Assembly (NCBI GenBank): GCA_018110825.1
Contig: JAGBCL010000052.1
Location: forward strand, 145,469 to 209,468
Direction: 5' to 3'
Source: Oscillospiraceae bacterium
Lineage (GTDB): Bacteria; Bacillota; Clostridia; Oscillospirales; Ruminococcaceae
Length of the DNA: 64,000 nucleotides
Part shown: piece after piece, positions 1 to 8,726 of the stretch
Layout: the number at the start of each line of letters is the position of its first letter
Position numbering within the stretch: position 1 is the first letter of the stretch
The notes under the pieces: generated by a model
Database searches by the model: none
Told to the model about the DNA's origin: nothing
The model's input: the letters and a program-made list of their open reading frames with translations, nothing else
Made by a program: the position numbers and the translations under genes

Positions 1-641
1 CATTATCAGTTTTCGGTTTAATCGGCGGGCTTCTCTGCGCAATCGGCGATATTCTTTTTGATTTGAAGGGCAATGACAACCAAAAGACAGGCCCCGGCGG
101 CAACATTGACACCAACTGGGTAAAGATGTCCGACTGGAGATTTGTTGCTTCAATTATTGTTGCGTTTTTCGGTGATATAGCGGCAATGCTTGGACTTTAC
201 TCACTTGGTATGCAGATTGCGGAAAAGAATACCGTCCTCGGTTATGTGACGACAATCTGCGGCTGTGCGGGTACAATCGGCGGTTTTTTTGTACACTCCA
301 CGCTGTGTATTCAGCCGCTTCTGTACAAGCGACTTGTTGATTGCGGCCACGCCGACCTTGTGGATAAGATTTTCCCGACCTTTTACAAAGCCGCAGCTTT
401 CCCATTTTTCTTCGGGTACATACTTCTTATGGTGCCGTCCGTTACGTCGGTAATTGCAATCCTCACAGGTTGTCTTGACGTACCGAAATGGTTTGCACTT
501 CTCAACTCAATAGTGTTTATGATTATAGGAATAACCCTGCGAAAGCTTAATCGCCGTGTATTCTGCGACCTGCCCGGAATTATTATGCCAAGTATGGGTC
601 TTGCAATGCTTGGTCTTATCGGAATTGTCAATCTGCTGTGA
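1..641 (+). CDS. Partial multi-spanning membrane protein, unknown function
   Basis: The gene runs in from the left edge; the first whole codon in the window begins at base 3 and about 212 residues are visible, so the start is missing. The protein is almost wholly hydrophobic, with roughly six membrane spans and short loops. It resembles uncharacterised Clostridia membrane proteins of the DUF6796 type, but I place it there only tentatively. No catalytic motif is visible. It ends at a terminator shared with the convergent HD-GYP gene. Confidence 0.7.
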   Translation, partial: LSVFGLIGGLLCAIGDILFDLKGNDNQKTGPGGNIDTNWVKMSDWRFVASIIVAFFGDIAAMLGLYSLGMQIAEKNTVLGYVTTICGCAGTIGGFFVHSTLCIQPLLYKRLVDCGHADLVDKIFPTFYKAAAFPFFFGYILLMVPSVTSVIAILTGCLDVPKWFALLNSIVFMIIGITLRKLNRRVFCDLPGIIMPSMGLAMLGLIGIVNLL

Positions 642-675
642 AAAAAGAGGTATCAGAAATCTGATACCTCTTTTG
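642..675. terminator. Bidirectional terminator
   Basis: A perfect 12-bp stem (645-656 with 661-672, loop AAAT) has an A-run on its left and a T-run on its right. It sits between two convergent genes and can end transcription from both sides. Confidence 0.85.
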
Positions 676-676
676 A

Positions 677-1273
677 TTATCTGTAAACTTCCGTCAGCTT
701 ATCCCAGTTTTCAAGCGCAAGCCTTGCAATTTCAGGATCATACATAATTCCCACGTTTTTTTCAATCTCCGCCTTGCAGACTTCAAGCGGCAATGCATTT
801 CTGTAGGCACGCTTTGAAGCCATAGCGTCAATCGAGTCGCAGACAGCGATAATCCGTGCACCGAGAGGAATTTCCGTACCCTTTGCGCCGAATGGGTAAC
901 CCTTGCCGTCCCAACGCTCGTGATGATGAAGGATTATTGCGGCAAGACGTGCGAAATGGGATGACCTCGACAGAATATCCGCACCGATTTCGGGGTGCTT
1001 CTTCATCAGCTTCCATTCCTCGTCATCAAGCTTTCCCTCTTTAAGCAGAACACGGTCAGGAATACCGATTTTGCCGATATCGTGCAGATGTCCTGCAATG
1101 TGTATTTCCTGAATATCTTCCTCGGATAAGCCCATAAGTTCGCTTATCATGCAAGCCATATCGCTGACCCGTGCCGAATGTTTACCTGTGTACGGGTCAC
1201 GGGCATCAAGTGCTGATGTTATACACTCCACAAATTCGTGGTACTCATAATCTATTTCACATTCACAGTTCAT
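677..1273 (-). CDS. HD-GYP domain phosphodiesterase
   Basis: A 198-residue protein that is nearly all HD-GYP domain. Visible motifs are the H64-D65 metal pair in GHLHDIGKIG, the HHHERWDGKGYP segment (HHE plus GYP, residues 116-127) and the CDSIDAMASKRAYR segment that ends the family core. HD-GYP proteins usually hydrolyse cyclic-di-GMP or related signals in the cytoplasm. No sensor or receiver domain is attached, so the protein is a bare catalytic unit. It has its own promoter. The substrate is inferred from the family. Confidence 0.88.
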   Translation of the reverse strand: MNCECEIDYEYHEFVECITSALDARDPYTGKHSARVSDMACMISELMGLSEEDIQEIHIAGHLHDIGKIGIPDRVLLKEGKLDDEEWKLMKKHPEIGADILSRSSHFARLAAIILHHHERWDGKGYPFGAKGTEIPLGARIIAVCDSIDAMASKRAYRNALPLEVCKAEIEKNVGIMYDPEIARLALENWDKLTEVYR

Positions 1274-1311
1274 TATTACACCACCTTGTACAGTTAGTTT
1301 ACGCTTACTTT

Positions 1312-1340
1312 ATTTTACACCATTTAATTCGTTCTGTCAA
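1312..1340 (-). promoter_or_regulatory. Promoter of the HD-GYP gene
   Basis: Minus strand: TTGACA at 1340-1335, 17-base spacer, TAAAAT at 1317-1312, about 40 bases before the start codon. Confidence 0.8.
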
Positions 1341-1396
1341 GGTGCAAAACGTCAACTGTATTTATTGTACAAATTTCCAAAATTAAAAAAATAGTG

Positions 1397-1425
1397 TTGA
1401 TTTGGAAGGAAAAGCATAGTATAAT
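1397..1425 (+). promoter_or_regulatory. Promoter of the cysteine synthase gene
   Basis: TTGATT (1397-1402), 17-base spacer, TATAAT (1420-1425). It also shows that translation cannot begin at the open frame's upstream start near 1394. Confidence 0.75.
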
Positions 1426-1459
1426 ATTGTACTGTAGTTTGTTGTTAAGGAGTAAATTT

Positions 1460-2455
1460 ATGGATAGATTTGACCGTATTAAAAATATGATTGGCAACAC
1501 TCCGCTGCTGGAAATTACCCTTAAATATAAGGGCAAGGAAATGAAGGTTTACGCTAAGGCTGAATATATGAACCTTTCAGGCAGCATCAAGGACCGTGTT
1601 GCATTCTACATAATGAAAAAGGCTTACGAAACAGGCACAATTAAACCAGGGGACATCATTGCCGAGGCTACAAGCGGCAACACTGGTATTGCTTTTTCCG
1701 CAATGAGCAGCTATCTCGGTCACAAGGCTATAATTTTTATGCCTGACTGGATGAGCCGCGAGCGTATCAATATGATGAAGAGCTTTGGTGCAGAAGTAAG
1801 ACTTGTTTCCCGTGAAGAGGGCGGCTTCCTCGGTTCAATCAAGATGACAGAGGAACTTGCCGCAAAGGGCGGTGTATTCCTCCCAGGACAGTTCTCAAAC
1901 GAGGATAACTGTGACGCACATTACTACACAACAGGTGAGGAAATCGTTCGCCAGCTTGCTTCAATCGGCAAGGTTGCTGACGCTGTTGTTGCAGGCGTAG
2001 GTACAGGCGGTACTGTAATGGGTATCGGCAGACGTCTTAAAGAGGCTAATCCGAACTGCATTTCTTACCCCCTCGAACCGCTGAACTCCCCTACTCTTTC
2101 CACAGGCTACAAGGTTGGCAATCATCGTATCCAGGGCATTTCCGACGAGTTTATCCCGCCAATCCTCAAGCTTGACGAGTGCGGAGAGGTTGTTTCTGTT
2201 GATGACATCGACTCAATCATTATGGCGCAGAGAATTTCCCGTGAATTCGGTATCGGCGTAGGTATTTCCTCCGGTGCAAATCTTCTTGGTGCAATTATTG
2301 CAAATGAACGTCTTGGCGAAAATGCAGTTGTTACAACAGTTTTTGCTGACGATAACAAGAAGTATCTCTCCACTGACTACTGCAGCGAAATTACTCCTGC
2401 AGAAGACAGCATGAGCAAGGACATTGAGCTTATCAGCATAAATGCAATAAAATAA
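1460..2455 (+). CDS. cysK: Cysteine synthase family PLP enzyme
   Basis: A 331-residue fold-type II PLP enzyme. The PLP lysine lies in NLSGSIKDR near residue 42, the substrate loop is TSGNTGIA, and the phosphate-binding glycine loop is GVGTGGTVMG. The family makes cysteine from O-acetylserine and sulfide in the cytoplasm; cystathionine beta-synthase-like activity cannot be ruled out. I chose the ATG at 1460 because AAGGAG (1447-1452) lies seven bases before it and the promoter lies just upstream. The gene is monocistronic and ends at a strong hairpin. Confidence 0.88.
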   Translation: MDRFDRIKNMIGNTPLLEITLKYKGKEMKVYAKAEYMNLSGSIKDRVAFYIMKKAYETGTIKPGDIIAEATSGNTGIAFSAMSSYLGHKAIIFMPDWMSRERINMMKSFGAEVRLVSREEGGFLGSIKMTEELAAKGGVFLPGQFSNEDNCDAHYYTTGEEIVRQLASIGKVADAVVAGVGTGGTVMGIGRRLKEANPNCISYPLEPLNSPTLSTGYKVGNHRIQGISDEFIPPILKLDECGEVVSVDDIDSIIMAQRISREFGIGVGISSGANLLGAIIANERLGENAVVTTVFADDNKKYLSTDYCSEITPAEDSMSKDIELISINAIK

Positions 2456-2495
2456 AAAATGGCTGTTACCACACAGGTAACAGCCTTATTTTTAT
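2456..2495. terminator. Terminator after cysK
   Basis: A perfect 10-bp stem (2461-2470 with 2476-2485), preceded by A-rich and followed by T-rich sequence. It lies between convergent genes, so it may serve both. Confidence 0.85.
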
Positions 2496-4030
2496 CTCTT
2501 CACGAAATATTCCTCGTACCAGACAAGGAAGGTGTAAATTGTCCAGATTTTACGCCAGTTATCGGAATTTCCGCCGATGTAGTCCTGCCAGATTGCATCA
2601 ACCTCGTCAAGGTTGAAGAACTTGCCAGCTATTTCGCTCGTAAGCTTCTTCTGTACGTCCTGATTGTAGCGTTCATCTGCAAGCCACATTCTGATTGGCA
2701 CGATAAAACCAAGCTTCTTGCGGAATGCAATTTCATCGGGAATAACATTTGACGCAGCGGTACGGAAAGCAACCTTGTTCTGCTCCTCGTTGACCTTGAA
2801 GCGTGACGGCATTCTTGAAGCAATGTCGAAAATTCTTCTGTCGGTAAGAGGCATTCTTACCTCAAGACCTGCAGCCGTACTCATTTTGTCAACGTTAAGA
2901 TAGATGTCGCCCTCAAGCCATACCTGAATGTCAATGTCGGACATCTTTGACAGCGGGTCAAGTCCCTCGTTTTCCTCGTAAATATGCTTCACAAGGTTGA
3001 TGGGAAGGAAATCTTCGTTGTAATGCTTGAGAATACGCTTTTTCTCGTCCTCTTTCATAATGTTGGTGTTGCCAACGTAAAAGGTCTTTAAATTTTCGCC
3101 GTAGCGTTCAGCGTTGCGATACATATTGTAGCCGCCGAAAAATTCGTCAGCACCCTCACCCGAGTAGCAGATAGGTGTATGCTCAACTGTTGCTTTGCAG
3201 CCCAGTGCGAAAGCAATTGCAGAAGCGTCGCCCAAAGGCTGCTCCATATTGTACATTACATAGGGCACAATATCAAAGTAAGCTTCCGGAGTTACAAGAC
3301 AACGATTGAACTTTCTGCCGAGAATGTCAGCGGTCTGCTTTGCAAGTCCAGACTCGTCAAAACGCTCATCGTCGTAACCGCAGGAATTTGCTGCTTCAAC
3401 GTCTGTCATTGCCAGCACATAGGACGAGTCAACTCCGCCGGAAAGGAATGACTCAGCTGTTTCGTCAGCCGTCTTTACCTCGGGAATAATTTCTTTGATT
3501 GTGGAATGAATTTCCTCCGCCCAGTCTTCAAGTGACTTGCTTTCGTCAGCCTTGAAGGTAGGCTTCCAGTAGCGGGTTATCTCCATTTTGCCGTTCTTCC
3601 ACACAAGATAATGTCCCGGCATAAGCTTCTTTACACCCTTGAAGAAAGTGTCCTCGCCTGCAACATAAGTAAGGCTCATATAAATCTGCAAAAGTTCCTC
3701 GTTAAGCTCCTTGACGAAGCCGTCCTGCTCCATAATTGCACGGATTGTTGTGCCGCAGAGGAGCTTACCGTCAGCTGTCACATAGTAGTAGAATGTCTTT
3801 GTACCGAAGTGGTCACGCAGACAGAAAAGCTGTTGATTTTCCTCGTCCCAAAGCGCAAATGCAAACATACCGTGCATATGCTCTGCCATATCGAAGCCCC
3901 ACTTTTGGTATGCCTTTTTCAGAATTTCGTTTTCACGCTCCTGACGGGAAAGTGTTTCAGAAATTTCAAGCTCAGCACACAATGCGTGCCAGTTTCTTAT
4001 ATGTCCTCTGTAATCTTTAATTTCAATCAT
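2492..4030 (-). CDS. Asparagine synthase lacking the N-terminal glutaminase core
   Basis: A 512-residue AsnB-type protein. The synthetase half is intact: the PP-loop SGGVDSS, then YSGEGADEFFGGY and the conserved C-terminal helical region. The protein begins at MIEIKDYRGHIRNW, which aligns with the NGEIYN region of ordinary AsnB. It therefore lacks the first roughly 75 residues, including the nucleophile Cys2 and the HRGPD motif. The start is firm: the promoter leaves only about 27 bases of leader, with AGGT before the ATG. Such a protein should use free ammonia, or ammonia from a partner, to amidate aspartate or a related acid. The actual substrate is unknown. Confidence 0.85.
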   Translation of the reverse strand: MIEIKDYRGHIRNWHALCAELEISETLSRQERENEILKKAYQKWGFDMAEHMHGMFAFALWDEENQQLFCLRDHFGTKTFYYYVTADGKLLCGTTIRAIMEQDGFVKELNEELLQIYMSLTYVAGEDTFFKGVKKLMPGHYLVWKNGKMEITRYWKPTFKADESKSLEDWAEEIHSTIKEIIPEVKTADETAESFLSGGVDSSYVLAMTDVEAANSCGYDDERFDESGLAKQTADILGRKFNRCLVTPEAYFDIVPYVMYNMEQPLGDASAIAFALGCKATVEHTPICYSGEGADEFFGGYNMYRNAERYGENLKTFYVGNTNIMKEDEKKRILKHYNEDFLPINLVKHIYEENEGLDPLSKMSDIDIQVWLEGDIYLNVDKMSTAAGLEVRMPLTDRRIFDIASRMPSRFKVNEEQNKVAFRTAASNVIPDEIAFRKKLGFIVPIRMWLADERYNQDVQKKLTSEIAGKFFNLDEVDAIWQDYIGGNSDNWRKIWTIYTFLVWYEEYFVKR

Positions 4031-4063
4031 AGGGATTACCTCATCTCAAAAAAATCTATAAAA

Positions 4064-4092
4064 ATAATACCACAAATCAGTTTATTAGTCAA
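4064..4092 (-). promoter_or_regulatory. Promoter of the truncated asparagine synthase
   Basis: Minus strand: TTGACT at 4092-4087, 17-base spacer, TATTAT at 4069-4064. Its closeness to the ATG at 4030 excludes a longer N-terminus. Confidence 0.8.
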
Positions 4093-4139
4093 TTAGAAAA
4101 ATTATTCCCATGAAATTTCAGTTTATTGAACTTGCATTA

Positions 4140-4170
4140 TTGACATATCCGTGCTAAAATTGTATATGAT
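4140..4170 (+). promoter_or_regulatory. Promoter of the MaoC-type gene
   Basis: TTGACA (4140-4145) followed by overlapping -10 candidates TATATG (4163-4168, spacer 17) and TATGAT (4165-4170). AAAGGAG precedes the ATG at 4197. Confidence 0.7.
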
Positions 4171-4196
4171 AACAAAAACGGCAAAGGAGAAAAAAG

Positions 4197-4628
4197 ATGT
4201 ATTTTGATGACCTTACACTCGGTCACGAGTTTGATATTCCGCCTGCTGTGATTGACAAGCAGCAGATGATTGATTTCGCAAAGCTTTACGACAACATTCC
4301 GCTTCACACCGATGAGGAGTACGCAAAGACAACCCATTTCGGACAGCTTATCGCCCCAGGTATGATGTCCTTTATGGCGGTATGGGCGAAGTACCTTGAA
4401 GTTGACCTTTTCGGCGATGACCTGCTTGCAGGAAAGTCCTCAAAGGTTGAATGGTTCAAGCCTGTTTTTGCGGGTGACGTGCTGACGGGTAAGGGCGTTA
4501 TCTCAAAGCTTACCCCACGAAGCGAGAAAAACGGAACAGCTGAAATTACCATTACCGTGACAAATCAGCACGGCGAGGTTGTGCTTTCTAATGTTACGGA
4601 AGCGGTTGTTAAGAGGAAAATGGTATAA
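4197..4628 (+). CDS. MaoC-like hotdog-fold dehydratase
   Basis: A 143-residue single hotdog domain. The hydratase-2 type motif is visible as DNIPLHTDEEYAKTTHFG, with the Asp/His catalytic pair, followed by LIAPGMM. MaoC proteins hydrate or dehydrate enoyl-CoA or enoyl-ACP thioesters. There are no fatty-acid genes beside it and it is monocistronic, so its substrate is open. The start is set by AAAGGAG eight bases upstream. Confidence 0.82.
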   Translation: MYFDDLTLGHEFDIPPAVIDKQQMIDFAKLYDNIPLHTDEEYAKTTHFGQLIAPGMMSFMAVWAKYLEVDLFGDDLLAGKSSKVEWFKPVFAGDVLTGKGVISKLTPRSEKNGTAEITITVTNQHGEVVLSNVTEAVVKRKMV

Positions 4629-4634
4629 AGCAAT

Positions 4635-4670
4635 AAATCCAGAGAATTTAAGTTTCTCTGGATTTTGTTA
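4635..4670 (+). terminator. Terminator after the MaoC-type gene
   Basis: A 12-bp stem (4635-4646 with about 4654-4665) followed by a T-rich tail. Confidence 0.75.
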
Positions 4671-4690
4671 TTTTATTGATGAATTAGGAT

Positions 4691-5134
4691 TTAGCGTTTC
4701 ATTTTTACAACATATTCTGTTGTGCCTTCTTCATATTTTCTTTCTTCTGTAATCACAAAACCATGCCTTTGATAAAATTTTATTGCTTTTACATTCTTTT
4801 CAAGAACCCATAAATAATCGCATTCTTGCTTCTCAATGGCATATTTTATAAGTCTACTGCCAATGCCTTGATTTTCAAAAAATGTATCAACATATAATTC
4901 TACAATCTGTTTTCCTTCAATATGTATCATGCCCTTAACAAATTCATCATCATAAACCCATATTCTATCTAATTCATCAGAATTATCAATATACCTCTTT
5001 GCTAATGGGTATACTTGCATTTCGCCAAATGACACACTATCATTCTTAAAAATCTTTCTATAATTCATTCTCTTAGAAAAAATCAGTATTTCTGCTATTC
5101 TTGATGCATCTGCTATCGCTGCATGTCGTATCAT
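4691..5134 (-). CDS. GNAT family N-acetyltransferase
   Basis: A 147-residue GNAT domain. The acetyl-CoA loop is ENQGIGSRL, preceded by the beta-4 strand IVELYVD and followed by the C-terminal FYQRHGF motif typical of the fold. The acceptor cannot be told; related small GNATs act on amines or protein N-termini. A GTG six codons upstream is in frame, but it lies inside the GGAGAG ribosome site that serves the ATG at 5134, so the shorter start is preferred. Confidence 0.85.
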   Translation of the reverse strand: MIRHAAIADASRIAEILIFSKRMNYRKIFKNDSVSFGEMQVYPLAKRYIDNSDELDRIWVYDDEFVKGMIHIEGKQIVELYVDTFFENQGIGSRLIKYAIEKQECDYLWVLEKNVKAIKFYQRHGFVITEERKYEEGTTEYVVKMKR

Positions 5135-5176
5135 AATATTACTACTCTCCACCGATTTCTATTTGTTACCTTAACA

Positions 5177-5205
5177 ATTATAACATCCACAGCTAACACT
5201 GTCAA
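5177..5205 (-). promoter_or_regulatory. Promoter of the GNAT gene
   Basis: Minus strand: TTGACA (5205-5200), 17-base spacer, TATAAT (5182-5177), a consensus match. Confidence 0.82.
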
Positions 5206-5247
5206 CAAAAATGCCCGAAGCAATACTCCACATTTTTTCTGATTACA

Positions 5248-5276
5248 TTGACTTTCATCATATTATATGCTATAAT
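5248..5276 (+). promoter_or_regulatory. Promoter of the PfkB-type kinase
   Basis: TTGACT (5248-5253), 17-base spacer, TATAAT (5271-5276). AAAGGAGG precedes the ATG at 5317. Confidence 0.82.
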
Positions 5277-5316
5277 CCACTAAACAATAATCGCTTACCC
5301 ACAAAGGAGGCTTTTT

Positions 5317-6219
5317 ATGAATTGCGAAGTTTATATGCACGGACAAGTTCTCGGTACACATTCCTTTTTATTGAAGGGTGAATTTTTACAACCCGACGAA
5401 TACTCGGAAATCAAAGCGAAATACTTTCTGCCGGGTGGTGAAACTGGAACTGCTGCAACGGTTCTTGCTTCTCTTGGCGTAAATGTTAAAATCGACGGCA
5501 CACATATCGGAACAGAAGTTGCGCCGCTTTTAAAAGAATTTTACAAGGACAAAACCGTGGATTTATCCTCTCTTTATTTTGACCCCGATTATGAAGGTCT
5601 TATGGATTACGTTGTAATTTCGGGGCTTGTGCGTTCACCGATGGGTGTGTTCGGGTCGCTGTATGAAAAGGGGGCAAAGAAACGCTGGAGCATGCCAAAG
5701 GAAGAGGACATTGCAAACTGCACAGTCGGAGCAATTGACCCGTTCTTCCTTGAAGAAACACAGGCTGCTGCTGAACTTTTTGTAAAACACAGAAAGCCGT
5801 TCGTTACAATAGATTGCCGACACGACAGTTACCTTCATCAGCATTGTGCGGTCAACGTAGTATCGAAAGAATGCACTGGCTGTGAACAGTACAAGGACAA
5901 GAGCGTTGAGGAAATCTATCAATTGCTTACAGACACTACTGACGGTCTTGTAATTATTACCCGCGGAGAAAAGGAAATGCTGTACGGCAGAAAAGGTCAG
6001 CCAATGAAGAAAATGAAGCCTTTTTCTGTTGAGGTAAAGAGCACTCTCGGAGCGGGTGACACATTCAAGGCAGGCTGTGTTTACGGCTTGCTGAACAATA
6101 TGTCAGATATTGAGCTTGTACGTTTTGCAAGCGCTTGTTCCGCAATTGCAATATCACGTTTTCCTCTGCCACTTAATCCGCCTACTTTGGAAGAAATTAA
6201 AAAGCTGTTGAGCTTATAA
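5317..6219 (+). CDS. PfkB family carbohydrate/nucleoside kinase
   Basis: A 300-residue ribokinase-fold protein. The N-terminal sugar-binding signature is seen as LPGGETGTAATVLASLG, and the C-terminal signature with the catalytic Asp is STLGAGDTFKAG near residue 245. The family phosphorylates sugars, nucleosides or related alcohols with ATP in the cytoplasm. The N-terminus is a little short of the usual, and there is no transporter or regulator beside it to suggest the substrate. It is monocistronic, with its own promoter and terminator. Confidence 0.85.
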   Translation: MNCEVYMHGQVLGTHSFLLKGEFLQPDEYSEIKAKYFLPGGETGTAATVLASLGVNVKIDGTHIGTEVAPLLKEFYKDKTVDLSSLYFDPDYEGLMDYVVISGLVRSPMGVFGSLYEKGAKKRWSMPKEEDIANCTVGAIDPFFLEETQAAAELFVKHRKPFVTIDCRHDSYLHQHCAVNVVSKECTGCEQYKDKSVEEIYQLLTDTTDGLVIITRGEKEMLYGRKGQPMKKMKPFSVEVKSTLGAGDTFKAGCVYGLLNNMSDIELVRFASACSAIAISRFPLPLNPPTLEEIKKLLSL

Positions 6220-6226
6220 AAAATAA

Positions 6227-6269
6227 AATCCACCGTATCAATTCCGACACGGTGGATTATTGTTTTTTA
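6227..6269. terminator. Terminator between pfkB-type gene and asnA
   Basis: A perfect 10-bp stem (6227-6236 with 6249-6258) flanked by A-rich and T-rich runs. It lies between convergent genes and looks bidirectional. Confidence 0.82.
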
Positions 6270-7277
6270 GAGCAACTTAACTCCCTTTTCTTCACATTCC
6301 TTGATCATATCGCTTGGCCATACAGATACCTGCACCTCGCCGATATGAGCCTTTTCAAGCAGAAGCATACAAAGTCTTGACTGACCGATACCGCCGCCGA
6401 TTGTAAGTGGAAGTGTATCGTTTGCGATAAGCTGGTGGTACTCGTACTTTATTCTTTCCTGCTGACCGCTGATTTCAAGCTGTTTTTTCAGACTTTCAGC
6501 GTCAACACGGATACCCATTGAGGAAATCTCGATAGGTGTTTTCAGCACGTTGTTCCAGATGAGCAGGTCACCGTTGAGTGCCCAGTCGTCATAGTCCGGT
6601 GCACGTCCGTCGTGACGCACGCCGCTTTTCAGCTTGCCGCCAATCTGCATAATGAAAACTGTCTTGTGCTTCTCGGTAATGAGCCACTCACGCTCCTTGG
6701 GAGTCTTGTCGGGATACATATCCTCAAGCTCCTGAGAAGTAATGAAGTAAGTTACGTCGCAGATAGTTTCCTTAAGCTGAGGGTAACGGAGGTTAACCTT
6801 TCTCTTTGCGTTGGAAAGGGATTTAACAATATTTTCAACGGTATTCTTCAGAAAATCAATGTTGCGGTTTTCTCTTGTGATAACCTTTTCCCAGTCCCAC
6901 TGGTCAACGAAAATCGAGTGCATATTGTCAACATCGTCATCACGTCGGATAGCGTTCATATCTGTATAGATGCCCTCGCCTGCTGTGTAGCCGTAACGGT
7001 GGAGAGCCATTCTCTTCCACTTTGCAAGTGACTGCACAACCTCTGCTTCATTGTCCATTTCCTTGATGGAGAACTCAACCTTACGCTCAACACCGCTGAG
7101 GTCGTCGTTGATACCGCTGTCCTTGCGAACAAGGAGAGGTGCAGTAACTCTGTCAAGGGTAAGCGCAAAGGAAAGCGCCTGCTGGAATACGTCCTTGATA
7201 TACTTGATGGCGTGCTGTGTTTCACGGAGCGTCAGTGCAGATTTATAGCCGTCAGGGATATAAAGCGACTTTGACAT
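6267..7277 (-). CDS. asnA: Aspartate-ammonia ligase
   Basis: A 336-residue ammonia-dependent asparagine synthetase, close to the usual 330. It makes asparagine from aspartate, ammonia and ATP and has the class II aminoacyl-tRNA synthetase fold. Recognisable segments are VTAPLLV near the N-terminus, FVDQWDWEKV and the C-terminal GGGIGQSRLCMLLL. An in-frame start exists 15 codons upstream, but AAAGGA nine bases before the ATG at 7277 fixes the start. It follows asnS by 47 bases and is co-transcribed under the Asn T-box. Confidence 0.96.
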   Translation of the reverse strand: MSKSLYIPDGYKSALTLRETQHAIKYIKDVFQQALSFALTLDRVTAPLLVRKDSGINDDLSGVERKVEFSIKEMDNEAEVVQSLAKWKRMALHRYGYTAGEGIYTDMNAIRRDDDVDNMHSIFVDQWDWEKVITRENRNIDFLKNTVENIVKSLSNAKRKVNLRYPQLKETICDVTYFITSQELEDMYPDKTPKEREWLITEKHKTVFIMQIGGKLKSGVRHDGRAPDYDDWALNGDLLIWNNVLKTPIEISSMGIRVDAESLKKQLEISGQQERIKYEYHQLIANDTLPLTIGGGIGQSRLCMLLLEKAHIGEVQVSVWPSDMIKECEEKGVKLL

Positions 7278-7324
7278 ATCAATCATTCCTTTCTGAATTA
7301 TCCGATTAAAGTATATGTGCAAAA

Positions 7325-8695
7325 TTAGCGAACATTACCTACTGTTCTTGGGTAGAGGATTACGTCTCTGATGTTGGAAACACCTGTTACATACATAATA
7401 AGACGCTCGAAGCCGAGACCGAAGCCGCCGTGCGGTACGGAACCGAACTTACGGAGTTCGAGGTAGTCTGTATAGAGGTCGAGGTTCATATTTCTCTCGT
7501 TCATTGCTGCAACAAGCTTATCGTAATCAGCCTCACGCTCACTGCCGCCGATGATTTCGCCTACACCGGGCACGAGCAGGTCAACAGCTGCAACTGTCTT
7601 TCCGTCAGGGTTCTGCTTCATATAGAAGGACTTGATTTCCTTAGGATAGTTTGTTACGAAAACAGCCTTGTTGAACACTTCCTCGGAGATGTAGCGTTCG
7701 TGTTCGGTCTGAAGGTCGCAGCCCCATTCAACAGGGTAAACGAATTCCTTATCAGCCTTCTTGAGAAGCTCGATTGCTTCTGTGTAATCGCAAACCGCAA
7801 AATCATTGGAGATAAGGTTCTGGAGCTTTTCGATGAGTCCGTTTTCGAAGTGTGTATCGAAGAACTTCATTTCGTCAGGGCACTTGTCAAGAACTGTCTT
7901 AACAACTGTCTTAATCATTTCTTCGGCAATTTCGATTACGTCAGGAAGTTCAGCAAATGCGATTTCAGGCTCAACGTGCCAGAATTCTGCAACGTGCTTA
8001 GGTGTATTACTGTTTTCAGCACGGAAGCTTGGGCCGAATGTGTAAATCTTACCGAAAGCCATAGCTGCAACTTCACCTTCAAGCTGACCCGAAACGCTGA
8101 GACCAGCCTTCTTGCCAAAGAAGTCGTTGCTGTAGTATTCATCTTCATTCTTATATTCTGTGTTGTAGCCGATAGTTGTAACCTGGAACATTTCGCCTGC
8201 ACCCTCACAGTCGCTGCCTGTGATGAGTGGTGTGTTTACGTAAACATAGTTCTTGCTCTGGAAGAAGCTGTGGATTGCTTCAGCCATTACGGAACGTACA
8301 CGGAAAACAGCGTTGAATGTGTTTGTTCTGCCGCGGAGATGTGGCATTGTACGGAGAAATTCGAGAGTATGGCGCTTCTTCTGGAGTGGGTACTCAGGAG
8401 GACAAGTGCCAAGGACTTCGATTTCGGAAGCGTTGATTTCAACAGCAGCCTGACGTGCTTCTACAACTGTACCTGTAACCTTGAGGGAAGTACCCAGCTT
8501 GAGAGCCTGGTCAAGTGCGATATCGGAAGCCTTGTCAATAACAATCTGGAGGTGCTTCAAGGAAGTACCGTCGTTAAGCTCGATAAATGCTACATTCTTG
8601 GAATCTCTTGATGTTCTTACCCAGCCGCAGACTGTTACTGTCTTGTTGATAAGAGCGGAATTGCTGAAAACTTCTTTGATATCAATGTGTTTCAT
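7325..8695 (-). CDS. asnS: Asparaginyl-tRNA synthetase
   Basis: A 456-residue class IIb synthetase. The N-terminal OB fold (VTVCGWVRTSRDSKN) binds the anticodon. Motif 2 is seen as FRAENSNTPKHVAEFWH and motif 3 as GGFGLGFERLIMYVTG. It charges tRNA-Asn. Two ATGs lie two codons apart; AAAGGA is eight bases from the second (8695) and too close to the first. It leads the asnS-asnA operon behind a T-box with an AAC specifier, so both enzymes rise when tRNA-Asn is uncharged. Confidence 0.97.
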   Translation of the reverse strand: MKHIDIKEVFSNSALINKTVTVCGWVRTSRDSKNVAFIELNDGTSLKHLQIVIDKASDIALDQALKLGTSLKVTGTVVEARQAAVEINASEIEVLGTCPPEYPLQKKRHTLEFLRTMPHLRGRTNTFNAVFRVRSVMAEAIHSFFQSKNYVYVNTPLITGSDCEGAGEMFQVTTIGYNTEYKNEDEYYSNDFFGKKAGLSVSGQLEGEVAAMAFGKIYTFGPSFRAENSNTPKHVAEFWHVEPEIAFAELPDVIEIAEEMIKTVVKTVLDKCPDEMKFFDTHFENGLIEKLQNLISNDFAVCDYTEAIELLKKADKEFVYPVEWGCDLQTEHERYISEEVFNKAVFVTNYPKEIKSFYMKQNPDGKTVAAVDLLVPGVGEIIGGSEREADYDKLVAAMNERNMNLDLYTDYLELRKFGSVPHGGFGLGFERLIMYVTGVSNIRDVILYPRTVGNVR

Positions 8696-8726
8696 AATCA
8701 TTTTCCTTTCTGATAAAAAATAAAAA

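Noticed and set aside
1394-1459. Longer N-terminus for cysteine synthase
   Set aside because: The upstream ATG lies over the promoter, and AAGGAG clearly serves the ATG at 1460.
7430-8611. A 393-codon open frame on the plus strand, antisense to asnS
   Set aside because: It is exactly opposite a highly conserved synthetase gene, is unusually Cys-rich, has no ribosome site and matches no family; it is a by-product of codon bias.
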